47,857 bases of DNA from Actinobacteria bacterium Ga0077541 (GCA_001464995.1 LNEQ01000205.1:1-47857); one strand, 5' to 3'. Shown: positions 7,794 to 15,906, counted from the stretch's first letter. A program made the numbers and translations. Notes: generated from the sequence alone by a model not told the origin.

Positions 7794-8279
7794 CTACTCG
7801 GCAGGCTCGACGATGATGCGGCGGCGGGGCTCCTCGCCCTCGCTCCGGGTGACCACCTCGGGGCGGTCCTTCAGCGCCATGTGGACGATCCGCCGGTCGT
7901 GCGGCGTCATCGCGTCGAGCTCGATCTCCTCGCCGTGCTCGACGGCCTCGCGGGCCGCCTGGTCGGCGAGGGCCTCCAGCGCCGCGGCCCTCCGCGCCCG
8001 GTAGCCGTCGGCGTCGAGGCTCACCCGGCGGCGGGAGCCGCCCTCGGCGCGGCTCGCGATCTGGCCGAGGAGGTACTGGAGGGCGTCGATGGTCTCGCCG
8101 CCCCGGCCGATCAGGGGGCTCAGGCCCTCGCCCTCGACCGTCGCGTCGATGTCGGTGTCGTCGGGGCCCGGCGAAACGACGACGGTCGCCTCCAGCCCCA
8201 TGCCCTCGACGACGGCGTCGAGCGTCCGCGCCACCGCGGCGGCTCCGGGTCCCTCGGCCGTGACCTCACTCGCTCCCAC
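7794..8279 (-). CDS. jag: RNA-binding protein Jag/KhpB (KH and R3H domains)
   Basis: This 161-residue protein follows yidC, as in most bacteria. An N-terminal segment (ARTLDAVVEGMGLEATV) leads to a KH domain with GRGGETIDALQYLL. The R3H domain contains PHDRRIVHMAL. It binds RNA and is linked to cell-envelope growth in Gram-positives. GTG 8279 is chosen because a strong GGAGGTG lies just upstream and the family begins here. The longer upstream frame is the low-complexity tail region of yidC read out of phase. Confidence 0.92.
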   Translation of the reverse strand: MGASEVTAEGPGAAAVARTLDAVVEGMGLEATVVVSPGPDDTDIDATVEGEGLSPLIGRGGETIDALQYLLGQIASRAEGGSRRRVSLDADGYRARRAAALEALADQAAREAVEHGEEIELDAMTPHDRRIVHMALKDRPEVVTRSEGEEPRRRIIVEPAE

Positions 8280-8292
8280 GATCCACCTCCGG

Positions 8293-9333
8293 TCAGCGCT
8301 TCTTCTTGGAGCGGGTGCCGCTCGCCGGGCGCGAGCCCTTGGCGGTGCCCTTGGGGCGGGGCTGGCGCCGGTTCGCCGGGCGGCCGCCGTTGCCGCCGTT
8401 GCCGCCCTTGCCGGGCCCACCCGACGGGGCGTCCGTCTCGGGCGCGCTCGCCGGCTCCGGTGCGGTCTCCGGCTCGGGCGCGGTGGTGGCCTCCCCCTCG
8501 ACCGGCGCCTCGGCGTCGGCGCCGTTGCGCCCCCGCCCGCGCCGCTTCGGCCGGGCCTCGGCGGCGGGCTCCTCCTCCTCGGCGAGCGCGAGGGCGCCCT
8601 CCGTCTTCGGGGGGGTCCGCGAGCCCTTCTTGGCCGTCTGGGCGGCGATCTTCTCCACCTCGGCGGGGTCGGCCAGGTGAAGGCCGATCCGGTGGCGCAT
8701 CACGAGCTGCTGGCCGCAGGTCCAGAGGTTGGTGGTCATCCAGTAGAGGACCAGGCCCGCCGGAACGACGAACTGGAAGACGAAGATCACGACGACGATC
8801 GGGATGAACCGCATGATCCGGCGCTGAGACTCGGGCATGTTCGGCGTGGCCGAGAGCTCGGTCGAGAGCAGTTGCGTCAAGCCGTAGATGACCACCAGCA
8901 CGAAGCTGGCCGCGCTGGGGGTGAAGTCGTCGGCCACGTCCGGGATCAGCCACATGAACGAGAGGTCGCTGCCGACGGCCTCGTTCGAGAAGTCCCGCAG
9001 CACGTAGTACAGGGCGATGAAGATCGGCAGCTGCGCCACGAGCGGCAGGCACGAGGCGAACGGGTTGATCTGGTTCTCTTTGTAGAACGCCATCAGCTCT
9101 TCGTTGAGCTTCTGGCGGTTGCCCTTGTACTTGGCCTGCAGCTCCTTCAGCTGCGGCGCCACCATCTGCATGCTGCGCATCGAGGAGTACTGCTTGATGA
9201 CCAGCGGCAGCAGGGCCGACCGGACGATCAGCGTCAGGACGACGATCGACCACCCGTAGGTGAGGTTCGCGTTCTCGTGGAGGAAGTCGAGGAGCCAGCG
9301 GAGCGGGTCCTCGAGGAGTGCGAGCGGGTTCAC
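8293..9333 (-). CDS. yidC: Membrane protein insertase YidC/Oxa1
   Basis: This 346-residue insertase has the Gram-positive/Oxa1 layout without a large periplasmic domain. The first helix lies near YGWSIVVLTLIVRSALLPLV, with the conserved hydrophilic-groove Arg. The Lys-rich coiled region LKELQAKYKGNRQKLN, then INPFASCLPLVAQLPIFIALYY and further helices follow. The last roughly 110 residues form a Pro/Glu/Gly- and then Lys/Arg-rich tail, probably a ribosome-contact extension. GTG 9333 overlaps the yidD stop by 4 nt (GTGA). Confidence 0.95.
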   Translation of the reverse strand: MNPLALLEDPLRWLLDFLHENANLTYGWSIVVLTLIVRSALLPLVIKQYSSMRSMQMVAPQLKELQAKYKGNRQKLNEELMAFYKENQINPFASCLPLVAQLPIFIALYYVLRDFSNEAVGSDLSFMWLIPDVADDFTPSAASFVLVVIYGLTQLLSTELSATPNMPESQRRIMRFIPIVVVIFVFQFVVPAGLVLYWMTTNLWTCGQQLVMRHRIGLHLADPAEVEKIAAQTAKKGSRTPPKTEGALALAEEEEPAAEARPKRRGRGRNGADAEAPVEGEATTAPEPETAPEPASAPETDAPSGGPGKGGNGGNGGRPANRRQPRPKGTAKGSRPASGTRSKKKR

Positions 9334-9560
9334 CTGTGGAACACCGTCTGGTCGCGCGCGTAGTCCACGCCCCCATGGCTCCAGGGGTTGCAGCGCAGCA
9401 GGCGCCATCCCGCGAGCACGAAGCCCCGCATCACGCCGAACTCACGGACGGCGTCGACGGCGTAGGCGGAGCAGGTGGGGTGGTACTTGCAGCGCCGCGG
9501 GATGAGCGGCGAGACGAAGCGCTGGTACGCGCGGATCGGAGCGATCGCGAGCGCCTTCAC
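9330..9560 (-). CDS. yidD: Membrane protein insertion efficiency factor YidD
   Basis: This 76-residue protein has the YidD signature cysteines and motifs: YQRFVSPLIPRRCKYHPTCS, YAVDAVREFG and GWRLLRCNPWSHGGVD. It is a small membrane-associated helper of YidC. GTG 9560 overlaps the rnpA stop and its own stop overlaps the yidC start, so translation is coupled along rnpA-yidD-yidC. Confidence 0.96.
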   Translation of the reverse strand: MKALAIAPIRAYQRFVSPLIPRRCKYHPTCSAYAVDAVREFGVMRGFVLAGWRLLRCNPWSHGGVDYARDQTVFHR

Positions 9561-9949
9561 GACGCCTCCTCGCGCGGGCGCGTGACCTTCTCGGCCAGCT
9601 CGGCGAGCCGCGCGCCGATGGCAGCGGAGCCCTTCTCCTCCACGTACTCGGCACAGCCCGGCCGCGCGATCACGACCACGTCCAGCCCACCCGGAAGCGA
9701 GGGGGCGATCTCCGCGAAGCGCTCGCGCAGCACCCGCTTGACCCTGTTGCGCTCGACGGCGCCGCCGACCTTCTTCGACACCGACAGGCCGAGCCGTGCC
9801 GGAGACGGACCGGGACGGTCCTCGCGCGGGAACGCGTAGACCACCAGGTGCCTGTTGGCTGCCGAGCGCCCCCGCCGGTACACGGCGTCGAAGTCGCCCG
9901 ACCGCGTGATCCGGGCTCGGCGCCGCGGAGCGGTGCCGGCATCGGTCAT
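9557..9949 (-). CDS. rnpA: Ribonuclease P protein component
   Basis: This 130-residue basic protein binds the RNase P RNA for 5' maturation of tRNAs. FDAVYRRGRSAANRHLVVY and the diagnostic RNRVKRVLRERF motif are present. It starts at ATG 9949, only 3 nt after the rpmH stop, and its end overlaps yidD by 4 nt. Confidence 0.96.
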   Translation of the reverse strand: MTDAGTAPRRRARITRSGDFDAVYRRGRSAANRHLVVYAFPREDRPGPSPARLGLSVSKKVGGAVERNRVKRVLRERFAEIAPSLPGGLDVVVIARPGCAEYVEEKGSAAIGARLAELAEKVTRPREEAS

Positions 9950-9952
9950 GAA

Positions 9953-10087
9953 CTAGGCGGAAAGGCGTGCACGGCCCTTGGCACGACGGCGCTTGAGCAC
10001 CGCCCGGCCGGCCTTGGTGCTCATCCGCACCCGGAAGCCGTGGGTCTTCTTGCGCTTCCGCTTGTTGGGCTGGTAAGTCCGCTTCAC
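9953..10087 (-). CDS. rpmH: 50S ribosomal protein L34
   Basis: This 44-residue protein is a complete L34: [19 protein letters not shown], then [22 protein letters not shown] 10087 gives the exact family length. It is the first gene of the leftward rpmH-rnpA-yidD-yidC operon that faces dnaA across the origin region. Confidence 0.98.
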   Translation of the reverse strand: MKRTYQPNKRKRKKTHGFRVRMSTKAGRAVLKRRRAKGRARLSA

Positions 10088-10464
10088 GCGCGCCGCACTC
10101 CTCGTCCGCGTCGATGCAACTGCATCCGGAATCCGGGCGGGGGCCCGCCGCGGGGTGGCCGAGCATAGCAAAGGCCGCCTCGCGCAAGGGGCCCGCGAGG
10201 GTGCGCCGCACCGCCTCCGCCGAGGGGGCGGCATCCGCCGAAAATAGGGGTCCACGCCGTTTCCACAGATGTGGAGACGTCTGTGGAGAGATCGTGAGAT
10301 CCCTTTTCCCATCGATGATCTCGTCGCGACAAGCGATGACGTCCGACGGAGCTGTCATACGATTTCGCCGCTCAGTCGTGGGATTGTTCTCCACAGGGGG
10401 ATCAGGGGGCTTTCGTCGCCGGGGGTCACGGGGTTAGAGTGCCCGCCCCTCGACCCCCCGGAAG
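10088..10464. other. oriC: rpmH-to-dnaA side spacer: candidate oriC region
   Basis: This 377-bp gap between the divergent rpmH and dnaA-side genes is the usual place for oriC. Four TCCACA cores occur: 10259-10267 (+, 7/9 to TTATCCACA), 10270-10278 and 10282-10290 (both minus, 7/9), and 10387-10395 (TTCTCCACA, +, 8/9). The stretch 10295-10390 is less GC-rich than its surroundings. G-runs at about 10396-10434 could form a loose quadruplex. No coding potential is convincing. The boxes are few and imperfect, so the function is inferred mainly from position. Confidence 0.55.
10435..10440 (+). promoter_or_regulatory. Putative -10 element before the GHKL/winged-helix gene
   Basis: TAGAGT fits TANNNT and would place transcription start about 18 nt before ATG 10465. 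It lies just beside the DnaA-box-like cluster, so DnaA could influence it. No -35 is recognised. Confidence 0.35.
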
Positions 10465-11193
10465 ATGCCCTCAGCCCTCACCCTGTCCACACCGATCGCC
10501 GCCGCCCGGGCCCCCCGTCCCGAGCCCTTCCGCGCGCGTCTGGCCGTCTACGCGGGGCCCGCCGAGCCCCCCCTCGTGGACGAGCTGCAGGACGACGACG
10601 CGGTCGCCCTGGTCGAGGCGCTCTGCGATGCCGTGGGCGAGCGCTCGCCCCTGCCGGCGCCCGCCGTGCGGGAGGTCGTGGAGAACCTGGTGCACGCGTC
10701 CTTCCGGGACGCGGTCGTCAGCGTCCTCGACGGCGGTCACACCGTCAGGGTCAGCGACCACGGCCCCGGAATCGCCGACCCGGCGCGTGCCCTGATGCCC
10801 GGCTTCACCGCGGCGGGGGCCGAGGCGCGGGCCATCGTTCGCGGGGTGGGCGGAGGGCTCCCGCTCGCCCACGAGATGATGGCCGCCGCCGAGGGCCGCC
10901 TGGACATCGCCGACAACATCGGCGGCGGGACGGCCGTGACCCTCTCCATCCCCGCCCCGGGCGGGCCGGCCGCCGAGCCGGTCTGCTCCGAGACCGCGCG
11001 CGAGATCCTCGCGTTGCTGCTCGAGATCGCCAACGCGACGCCGGCGCAGCTCGCCGAGGAGCTCGGCCGCTCGCGCTCGGAATGCGGGCGCGAGCTCGCC
11101 CTCCTCCAGCACCGCGGTCTCGTCGCCCGCGAGCCCTCCGGGCCGCGCCGCCTCACCGAGGCCGGCGCCGCCCTCGTCGCCACCCTCTTCTGA
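10465..11193 (+). CDS. GHKL-type ATP-binding protein with C-terminal winged helix, of unknown function
   Basis: This 242-residue protein sits between rpmH and dnaA. Residues 35-165 resemble a histidine-kinase-like ATPase: an N-box (VVENLVHASF, E73/N74), a G1 box (VSDHGPGIADP), a Gly-rich lid start (VRGVGGGLPLAHEMM) and a G3-like DNIGGGTAVTLSIP. There is no DHp/HisKA helix, so it is more like an anti-sigma-factor kinase or other stand-alone GHKL domain. Residues 178-240 look like a winged helix-turn-helix (TPAQLAEELGRSRSECGREL, then a wing GPRRLTEAG). dnaA follows after 101 nt with only a small GC hairpin between, so co-transcription is likely. The role is unknown. An ATP-responsive regulator of dnaA or replication is a hypothesis from position only. 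Confidence 0.75.
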   Translation: MPSALTLSTPIAAARAPRPEPFRARLAVYAGPAEPPLVDELQDDDAVALVEALCDAVGERSPLPAPAVREVVENLVHASFRDAVVSVLDGGHTVRVSDHGPGIADPARALMPGFTAAGAEARAIVRGVGGGLPLAHEMMAAAEGRLDIADNIGGGTAVTLSIPAPGGPAAEPVCSETAREILALLLEIANATPAQLAEELGRSRSECGRELALLQHRGLVAREPSGPRRLTEAGAALVATLF

Positions 11194-11294
11194 TCGACCC
11201 GGACCGACCCGCCGGCGACGCCGGCGCACCACCACCGCACGATCCGCAGGACACGCCCGCCTCCACCCCCCCGCCCACCGATGGAGCCCCGGCA

Positions 11295-12695
11295 ATGCCC
11301 ACCACGATCGCCCCCGACCACGAGCGCGACGCCGTCTGGTCCGAGGTGCGCGAGCGCCTGCGCGCGACCCTCAACGGCCAGACCTTCAAGTTCGCCTTCT
11401 CGGGCGCGCGGCCGGTGCTGCTGGCCGACGACCGCATCGTCCTCGCGGTCGACACCGAGTTGCTGCGCCAGTGGATCCGCCAGCGATACCTGCCCCTGCT
11501 GCGCGACGCCCTCTTCGAGATCCGCGGCTCCGACCTCGAGGTCGAGATCACCGTCGAGACCCGGCCGGACGCCGCGGCCGCCGAGACCCGGGAGCAGCCC
11601 GCCGCGCCCGAGGAGGTCCTCCCTCCCCAGCCGATGGCCTCGCTCCAGCCCCGGCGCGCCAGCGGCCTGCAGCCCCGCTTCACCTTCGAGGCGTTCGTGA
11701 CCGGTCCGTCGAACCGGTTCGCCCAGGCGGCCGCGCTCGCCGTCGCCGAGGCCCCCGCCAAGGCCTACAACCCGTTCTTCATCTACGGCGGCGTCGGCCT
11801 CGGCAAGACGCACCTCCTCCACGCGATCGGTCACTTCGTGGAGGCCAACCACCCGGAGCTCTCACTCACCTACGTCTCGGTGGAGACCTTCACCAACGAG
11901 TTCATCAACGCCCTCCGCGACGGGGGCATCCGCTCCTTCAAGGACCGCTACCGCAACACGGACATCCTGCTGATCGACGACATCCAGTCGCTCCAGGGGC
12001 GCGAGCAGACCCAGGAGGAGTTCTTCCACACCTTCAACGCGCTCCACGACAGCGGCAAGCAGATCGTCATCTCGTCCGACCGCCCGCCCAAGGCGATCGC
12101 CACGCTCGAGGACCGCCTGCGCAGCCGCTTCGAGATGGGCCTGATCACCGACGTCCAGCCCCCGGACATCGAGACGCGCATCGCCATCCTCCAGAAGCGC
12201 GTTCGCGCCGACCGGTACGAGATCCACGACCCCGAGGTGCTGCCCTTCATCGCCGGCCGCGTCTCGACGAACGTGCGCGCGCTCGAGGGCGCCCTCACCC
12301 GGGTCGTCGCCCACGGCTCCATCTCGGGCCGCCGCATCACGGTCGAGCTCGCCAACGAGGTGCTCGAGGACCTGTTCCCGGCCGGCGAGGGCGTGCTCAG
12401 CATCTCCGTCATCCAGAGCGAGGTGTGCCGCTACTACGGCGTCACCCTCGACGAGATGAACGGCGACAAGCGCACGCGCCGCATCGTGCGCCCCCGCCAG
12501 GTCGCCATGTACCTGGCCCGGGAGCTGACCGACGCGTCCCTGCCCGCGATCGGGCGCGCGTTCGGAGGCCGCGACCACACGACGGTGATGTACGCGGTCC
12601 AGAAGGTCGCCGCGCAGATGGGCGGCGAGGGCGAGGTGCTCACCGCGGTGCAGGCGCTCACAGGCCGGCTCACCGGGCGGCGGTCGCGCCCGTGA
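11295..12695 (+). CDS. dnaA: Chromosomal replication initiator DnaA
   Basis: This 466-residue DnaA has all four domains. Domain I is WSEVRERLRATLNGQTFKF, domain II is a short Pro/Ala/Glu linker, and domain III is the AAA+ core with Walker A GGVGLGKTHLLH, Walker B DILLIDDIQ and the sensor/arginine-finger region DRLRSRFEMGL. Domain IV ends in the DNA-reading motif GGRDHTTVMYAVQKV. ATG 11295 has GGAG 8 nt upstream. Longer upstream frames only overlay the preceding gene. Confidence 0.98.
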   Translation: MPTTIAPDHERDAVWSEVRERLRATLNGQTFKFAFSGARPVLLADDRIVLAVDTELLRQWIRQRYLPLLRDALFEIRGSDLEVEITVETRPDAAAAETREQPAAPEEVLPPQPMASLQPRRASGLQPRFTFEAFVTGPSNRFAQAAALAVAEAPAKAYNPFFIYGGVGLGKTHLLHAIGHFVEANHPELSLTYVSVETFTNEFINALRDGGIRSFKDRYRNTDILLIDDIQSLQGREQTQEEFFHTFNALHDSGKQIVISSDRPPKAIATLEDRLRSRFEMGLITDVQPPDIETRIAILQKRVRADRYEIHDPEVLPFIAGRVSTNVRALEGALTRVVAHGSISGRRITVELANEVLEDLFPAGEGVLSISVIQSEVCRYYGVTLDEMNGDKRTRRIVRPRQVAMYLARELTDASLPAIGRAFGGRDHTTVMYAVQKVAAQMGGEGEVLTAVQALTGRLTGRRSRP

Positions 12696-12772
12696 CGGTG
12701 GACATCCCTCGGGACGGACGGTGCGCCCCCTCCCCATCGTGCACCGCCCGGCGGGCCCACCCGGGCCGCCCT

Positions 12773-12792
12773 GGGGACGGGTGGGGAGGGGG
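12773..12792 (+). other. G-quadruplex motif near the origin
   Basis: Four G-runs (GGGG, GGG, GGGG, GGGGG) are separated by loops of 2, 1 and 1 nt. This is the tight-loop pattern expected of very stable quadruplexes. It overlaps the right arm of the 10-bp inverted repeat, so quadruplex and hairpin are mutually exclusive. Confidence 0.6.
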
Positions 12793-12997
12793 ACCCCCCC
12801 GCGGTGTCGGCGGCCCACCGCTCCGCCCCCACCTGGAAACCGCGCCTTTGCAGCCCGTTCGATCGATCTCCACCGAGTGCACAGGACCTACTGCTGTTAC
12901 GGGTTTGAAACCCTTATTTCTCTTTACGTCAAAGAGGTCCGCGGTCCATCGGTGGAGAGCCGCGCAGCCGGCCTCTGCGGACGCCCGCGGCAGGCGG

Positions 12998-13003
12998 TAG
13001 GGT
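12998..13003 (+). promoter_or_regulatory. Putative leaderless -10 element of dnaN
   Basis: TAGGGT followed by 7 nt and GTG 13011. No Shine-Dalgarno is visible at dnaN, which supports a leaderless transcript. Confidence 0.5.
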
Positions 13004-13010
13004 CACCGCC

Positions 13011-14111
13011 GTGCGTTTCTCATCGCCCAAGGAGGAGCTGGCCGCCAAGCTGGCCATCGCCGGCCGGGCGGCCTCCGCCAAGAGCACCATCCAGATCCTG
13101 TCCCACGTCCTGCTGAGGGCGGAGGAGGGGCGCTGCGAGCTCGCGGCGACCGACATGGAGATCTCACTGCGGGTGCCGCTGGGGATGTCGGTCGAGGAGC
13201 CGGGCGCTGTCGTCCTGCCGCGTCTGGCCGCCGACATCGTCCGCTCGATGGCCGACGGCCCGATCACCCTCGAGCACCGCGCCAACGAGGGGGTCGTCAG
13301 CCTCTCCGGCGGCGGCTCGTCCTTCTCGCTCAACTGCCTCCAGGCGCACGACTTCCCGGAGCTCCCGGCCGACGAGGGCTCCGGCCTGTCGATCCCCTCC
13401 GAGCCGCTGGTCGAGGCGATCGACCGCGTGGCCCGCGCCGCCTCCCGCGACGAGACCCGCCCGGTGCTCACCGGCGTCCTGGTCAGGATCGGCCCCGACG
13501 GCCTCACGATGGTCGCGACCGACTCCTACCGCCTGGCCGTCCGGCAGACCCCGCTCGACGCACCCCCCGCCGACGTCCGCGAGGCGATCGTCCCGGCGCG
13601 GGCGCTCAGCGAGGTGTCGCGGCTGGTCGGCCTGATGAAGCCCGATGCCGTCGAGGTCGTCCTCACCGAGACGCAGGCGCTCTTCCGCGTCGGCGACCTG
13701 CGGCTCACCAGCCGGCTGATCGAGGGTCAGTTCCCCGACCACCGCCAACTCGTGCCCGACACGTTCGAGCACGACGTGGCCTTCGAGCGCGCCGAGCTGC
13801 TGGGCGTGCTGACCCGCATCGGCGTGCTGGCGCAGCGGAACACCCCGGTGCGGCTCGCCTTCGAGCCTGGCGCCGTCACGATCTCCGCGATCAGCGACCA
13901 GATCGGCGAGGGGCACGAGTCGATCCCCGTGGCGTTCACGGGGGAGCCGCTCGAGATGGGCTTCAACGTCGAGTTCCTGCGCGCCGGCGTGGAGAGCATC
14001 GGCGGGGACGAGGTGCGCCTCGGCCTGATCAGCCCGCTCCGGCCCGGGCTGCTGCGCGGGGCGAACGATGACTACCGCTACCTCCTCATGCCGATCAGGC
14101 TCAACGCCTAG
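13011..14111 (+). CDS. dnaN: DNA polymerase III beta sliding clamp
   Basis: This 366-residue beta clamp has three repeated clamp folds. Family motifs include LSHVLLRAEEG, DFPELPADEG, RPVLTGVLVRI, VATDSYRLAVR, GQFPDHRQLVP and the C-terminal YRYLLMPIRL that forms part of the client-binding pocket. GTG 13011 is used without a ribosome binding site but with a -10-like TAGGGT 7 nt before it. The stop TAG coincides with the first bases of the inverted-repeat element at 14110. Confidence 0.97.
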   Translation: MRFSSPKEELAAKLAIAGRAASAKSTIQILSHVLLRAEEGRCELAATDMEISLRVPLGMSVEEPGAVVLPRLAADIVRSMADGPITLEHRANEGVVSLSGGGSSFSLNCLQAHDFPELPADEGSGLSIPSEPLVEAIDRVARAASRDETRPVLTGVLVRIGPDGLTMVATDSYRLAVRQTPLDAPPADVREAIVPARALSEVSRLVGLMKPDAVEVVLTETQALFRVGDLRLTSRLIEGQFPDHRQLVPDTFEHDVAFERAELLGVLTRIGVLAQRNTPVRLAFEPGAVTISAISDQIGEGHESIPVAFTGEPLEMGFNVEFLRAGVESIGGDEVRLGLISPLRPGLLRGANDDYRYLLMPIRLNA

Positions 14112-14270
14112 TGCCCTGATTCAGAAGTTGGCGAGCAGTTCCCGAGCGAATCTCCCGCGAGGCAAGGACGCAGAGCAGTCCCGATATCGGGTATATCTGG
14201 GCTGCCGAGGACGCCGCCTCGCGATGAGATGCAGCCGGGAAGTGCCGCTGAACTTTTGAATCAGGGCACT
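14110..14270. mobile_element. 161-bp MITE-like long inverted repeat between dnaN and recF
   Basis: The termini are a perfect 14-bp inverted repeat (AGTGCCCTGATTCA at 14110-14123, complement at 14257-14270). Imperfect complementarity continues inward almost to the centre, where CCCGATATCGGG (14180-14191) is itself palindromic. Matching blocks along the arms include AAGTT, TTCCCG, ATCTC and CGCGAGGC. The element could fold as one long hairpin. It encodes no transposase. No clear target-site duplication was found. It begins in the dnaN stop codon and supplies the sequence just before recF. It could be a MITE, a decayed insertion-sequence remnant or a large RNA hairpin. Confidence 0.7.
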
Positions 14271-14282
14271 GGCCTCGATCCG

Positions 14283-15404
14283 GTGCCGCCCGCCCCGGAC
14301 TGGGTGGCGCGGCGTCTCGCGGTGGCCGACGTCCGCTGCTGGGACCGGGCCGAGCTGGACCTGCCGGCGGGGCTGGTGCTGATCGTCGGGCCGAACGGGG
14401 CCGGCAAGACGTCGCTCGTCGAGGCCCTGGTGCTGGGGTGCGTGGGCGTCTCCCCCCGTACCGCCCGCGAGGCGGAGATCGTCCGGCGCGGCGCCGAGGC
14501 GCTGCACGTCACCCTCGACCTCGACGGCCCGCCCGGTGCGCATCGTCGCGAGATCGGCTTCGCTCCGGGCCGGGGGCGGCGGTTGCGCCTCGACGGCGAC
14601 CCGGTGAGGACCCTCGCCTCCTGGCGCGCCCGCGCCGTCCTCGTCTTCCTCCCCGACGAACTGCGGGCGGTGAAGGGCCCTCCCGCCGCCCGCCGCCGCG
14701 CGCTCGACCGCGTTCTGGAGGCCGCCGCGCCCGGGTTCGCCGAGGACCTCTCCGGCTACCAGCACGCGCTGGCCCAGCGCAACGCGCTGCTGCGCCGGGT
14801 GCGGGCCGGGCTCGCCTCGGAGGCGAGCCTCCCGGCCTGGGAGGCCCCGATGGCCGAGCTCGGGGCGCGGGTGGCCCGGGCCCGGCGCGAGGGTGTCGCG
14901 GCTCTCGCCGGGCCTTTCGCCTCGTGGCTCGCCGACCTCGGTGGCGGCCGGGGTGGCGCCCTGCGCCTCGAGACGTCGCCGCAGGGCCTCCCGGAGATCG
15001 CGGGCGACGCCCTGGAGGAGGCGCTCGCGGAGATGCTCGCCGAGCGGAGGCCGCGCGAGATCCAGGCCGCGCAGACCCTCTCGGGGCCCCACCGGGACGA
15101 CCTCTGGATCGGGGCCGGCGACGCCGACCTGCGCCGTGAGGGCAGCCAGGGGGAGCAGCGCACCGCCGCGCTGGCGCTGCTGCTGGCGGCCCGCGACCAC
15201 CTCCGCGCTCGCGCCGCCCGCCCGATCCTCCTGCTCGACGACGTGCTCAGCGAGCTCGATCCGGTGCGACGCCGCCTGCTGCTGGAGGCGGTGCGTGACG
15301 GCGGCCAGACGCTGGTGACCAGCGCCGACCCGGGCGCCGCGGACGCGCTGGCGGCGCCCCCTGACGCCGTCGTCAGGGTGGAGGACGGGCGCCTGCATGC
15401 CTGA
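14283..15404 (+). CDS. recF: DNA replication/repair protein RecF
   Basis: RecF is an SMC-like ATPase that loads RecA at gaps with RecO and RecR. Walker A (VGPNGAGKTSLVEAL), VFLPDELRAVKGPPAARRR, the signature region TLSGPHRDD and SQGEQRTAALAL, and Walker B with the D-loop (ILLLDDVLSELDP) are present. The start is uncertain. An ATG at 14229 lies inside the inverted-repeat element. GTG 14283 and GTG 14304 lie beyond it, and the latter best matches the usual RecF N-terminus (VARRLAVADVRCW). None has a good ribosome binding site, which suggests the element replaced the native leader. The stop overlaps dciA. Confidence 0.93.
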   Translation: MPPAPDWVARRLAVADVRCWDRAELDLPAGLVLIVGPNGAGKTSLVEALVLGCVGVSPRTAREAEIVRRGAEALHVTLDLDGPPGAHRREIGFAPGRGRRLRLDGDPVRTLASWRARAVLVFLPDELRAVKGPPAARRRALDRVLEAAAPGFAEDLSGYQHALAQRNALLRRVRAGLASEASLPAWEAPMAELGARVARARREGVAALAGPFASWLADLGGGRGGALRLETSPQGLPEIAGDALEEALAEMLAERRPREIQAAQTLSGPHRDDLWIGAGDADLRREGSQGEQRTAALALLLAARDHLRARAARPILLLDDVLSELDPVRRRLLLEAVRDGGQTLVTSADPGAADALAAPPDAVVRVEDGRLHA

Positions 15405-15906
15405 CCACCCCCGCAGGCACCGGCATCGCAAGGACCCGATGCCGGCCGCCGACGCGCTCAAGCGCTTCCGCAGGAAGTCCGGCGGGCCGTCGCCCAAGGG
15501 GCCGGCGGGCGCGGCCGCGGTGGCCTGGCCCGCCGTGGTGGGTGCCGACGGGGCGCGCCACAGCGTGCCCGTGCGCTGCACCCGCGCCGGCGTGGTCACC
15601 GTCGCCTGCTCCGACGCGGCATGGGCCCACGAGCTGTCGGCGCGGCGCGAGGAGCTGACCGCCCGTCTGGTCGCCGAGTGCCCGGACGCCGGCATCGTCG
15701 GCCTCCGCTTCTCCGTCGCGGACCACGTGCTGCCGAGCGCCCCGGAGGCCCCGCCCGCGCCCCCTCCGCCACCCCCTCCCACCCCCGCCCAGCGCGCCGC
15801 CGCCGCCTCTGCCGCCGCCTCGGTGGGCGACCCCGTGCTCCGCGGCCTGATCGAACGGGCGGCGGCGGCCTCCGCCGCGCGTCGCGAGCGCGGTGGTGAC
15901 AGGTGA
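15397..15906 (+). CDS. dciA: DciA-like protein (DUF721), predicted helicase-loading factor
   Basis: This 169-residue protein fits the DUF721/DciA family found after recF in many Actinobacteria. AVAWPAVVGADGARHSVPV is followed by GVVTVACSDAAWAHELSARR, the conserved KH-like core. The C-terminus is a Pro- and Ala-rich tail. DciA is the ancestral loader of the DnaB replicative helicase. ATG 15397 lies 8 nt inside recF; a second start at ATG 15439 is possible. Confidence 0.85.
   Translation: MPDHPRRHRHRKDPMPAADALKRFRRKSGGPSPKGPAGAAAVAWPAVVGADGARHSVPVRCTRAGVVTVACSDAAWAHELSARREELTARLVAECPDAGIVGLRFSVADHVLPSAPEAPPAPPPPPPPTPAQRAAAASAAASVGDPVLRGLIERAAAASAARRERGGDR

Larger units (their letters stand above)
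12696..13010. other. dnaA-dnaN intergenic region
   Basis: This 315-bp gap has two contrasting parts. About 12720-12830 is extremely GC-rich, with a 10-bp inverted repeat (CCCCCTCCCC at 12726-12735, complement at 12783-12792) and a quadruplex-forming G-run. About 12890-12935 is unusually AT-rich for this genome (GGGTTTGAAACCC followed by TTATTTCTCTTTA), which could be an unwinding element or an upstream promoter region. DnaA-box matches here are weak. No gene is supported. Confidence 0.5.

Noticed and set aside
10269-11294. An N-terminal extension of dnaA to 808 codons
   Set aside because: It is an out-of-frame overlay on the GHKL gene. DnaA domain I starts right after ATG 11295, which has a GGAG.
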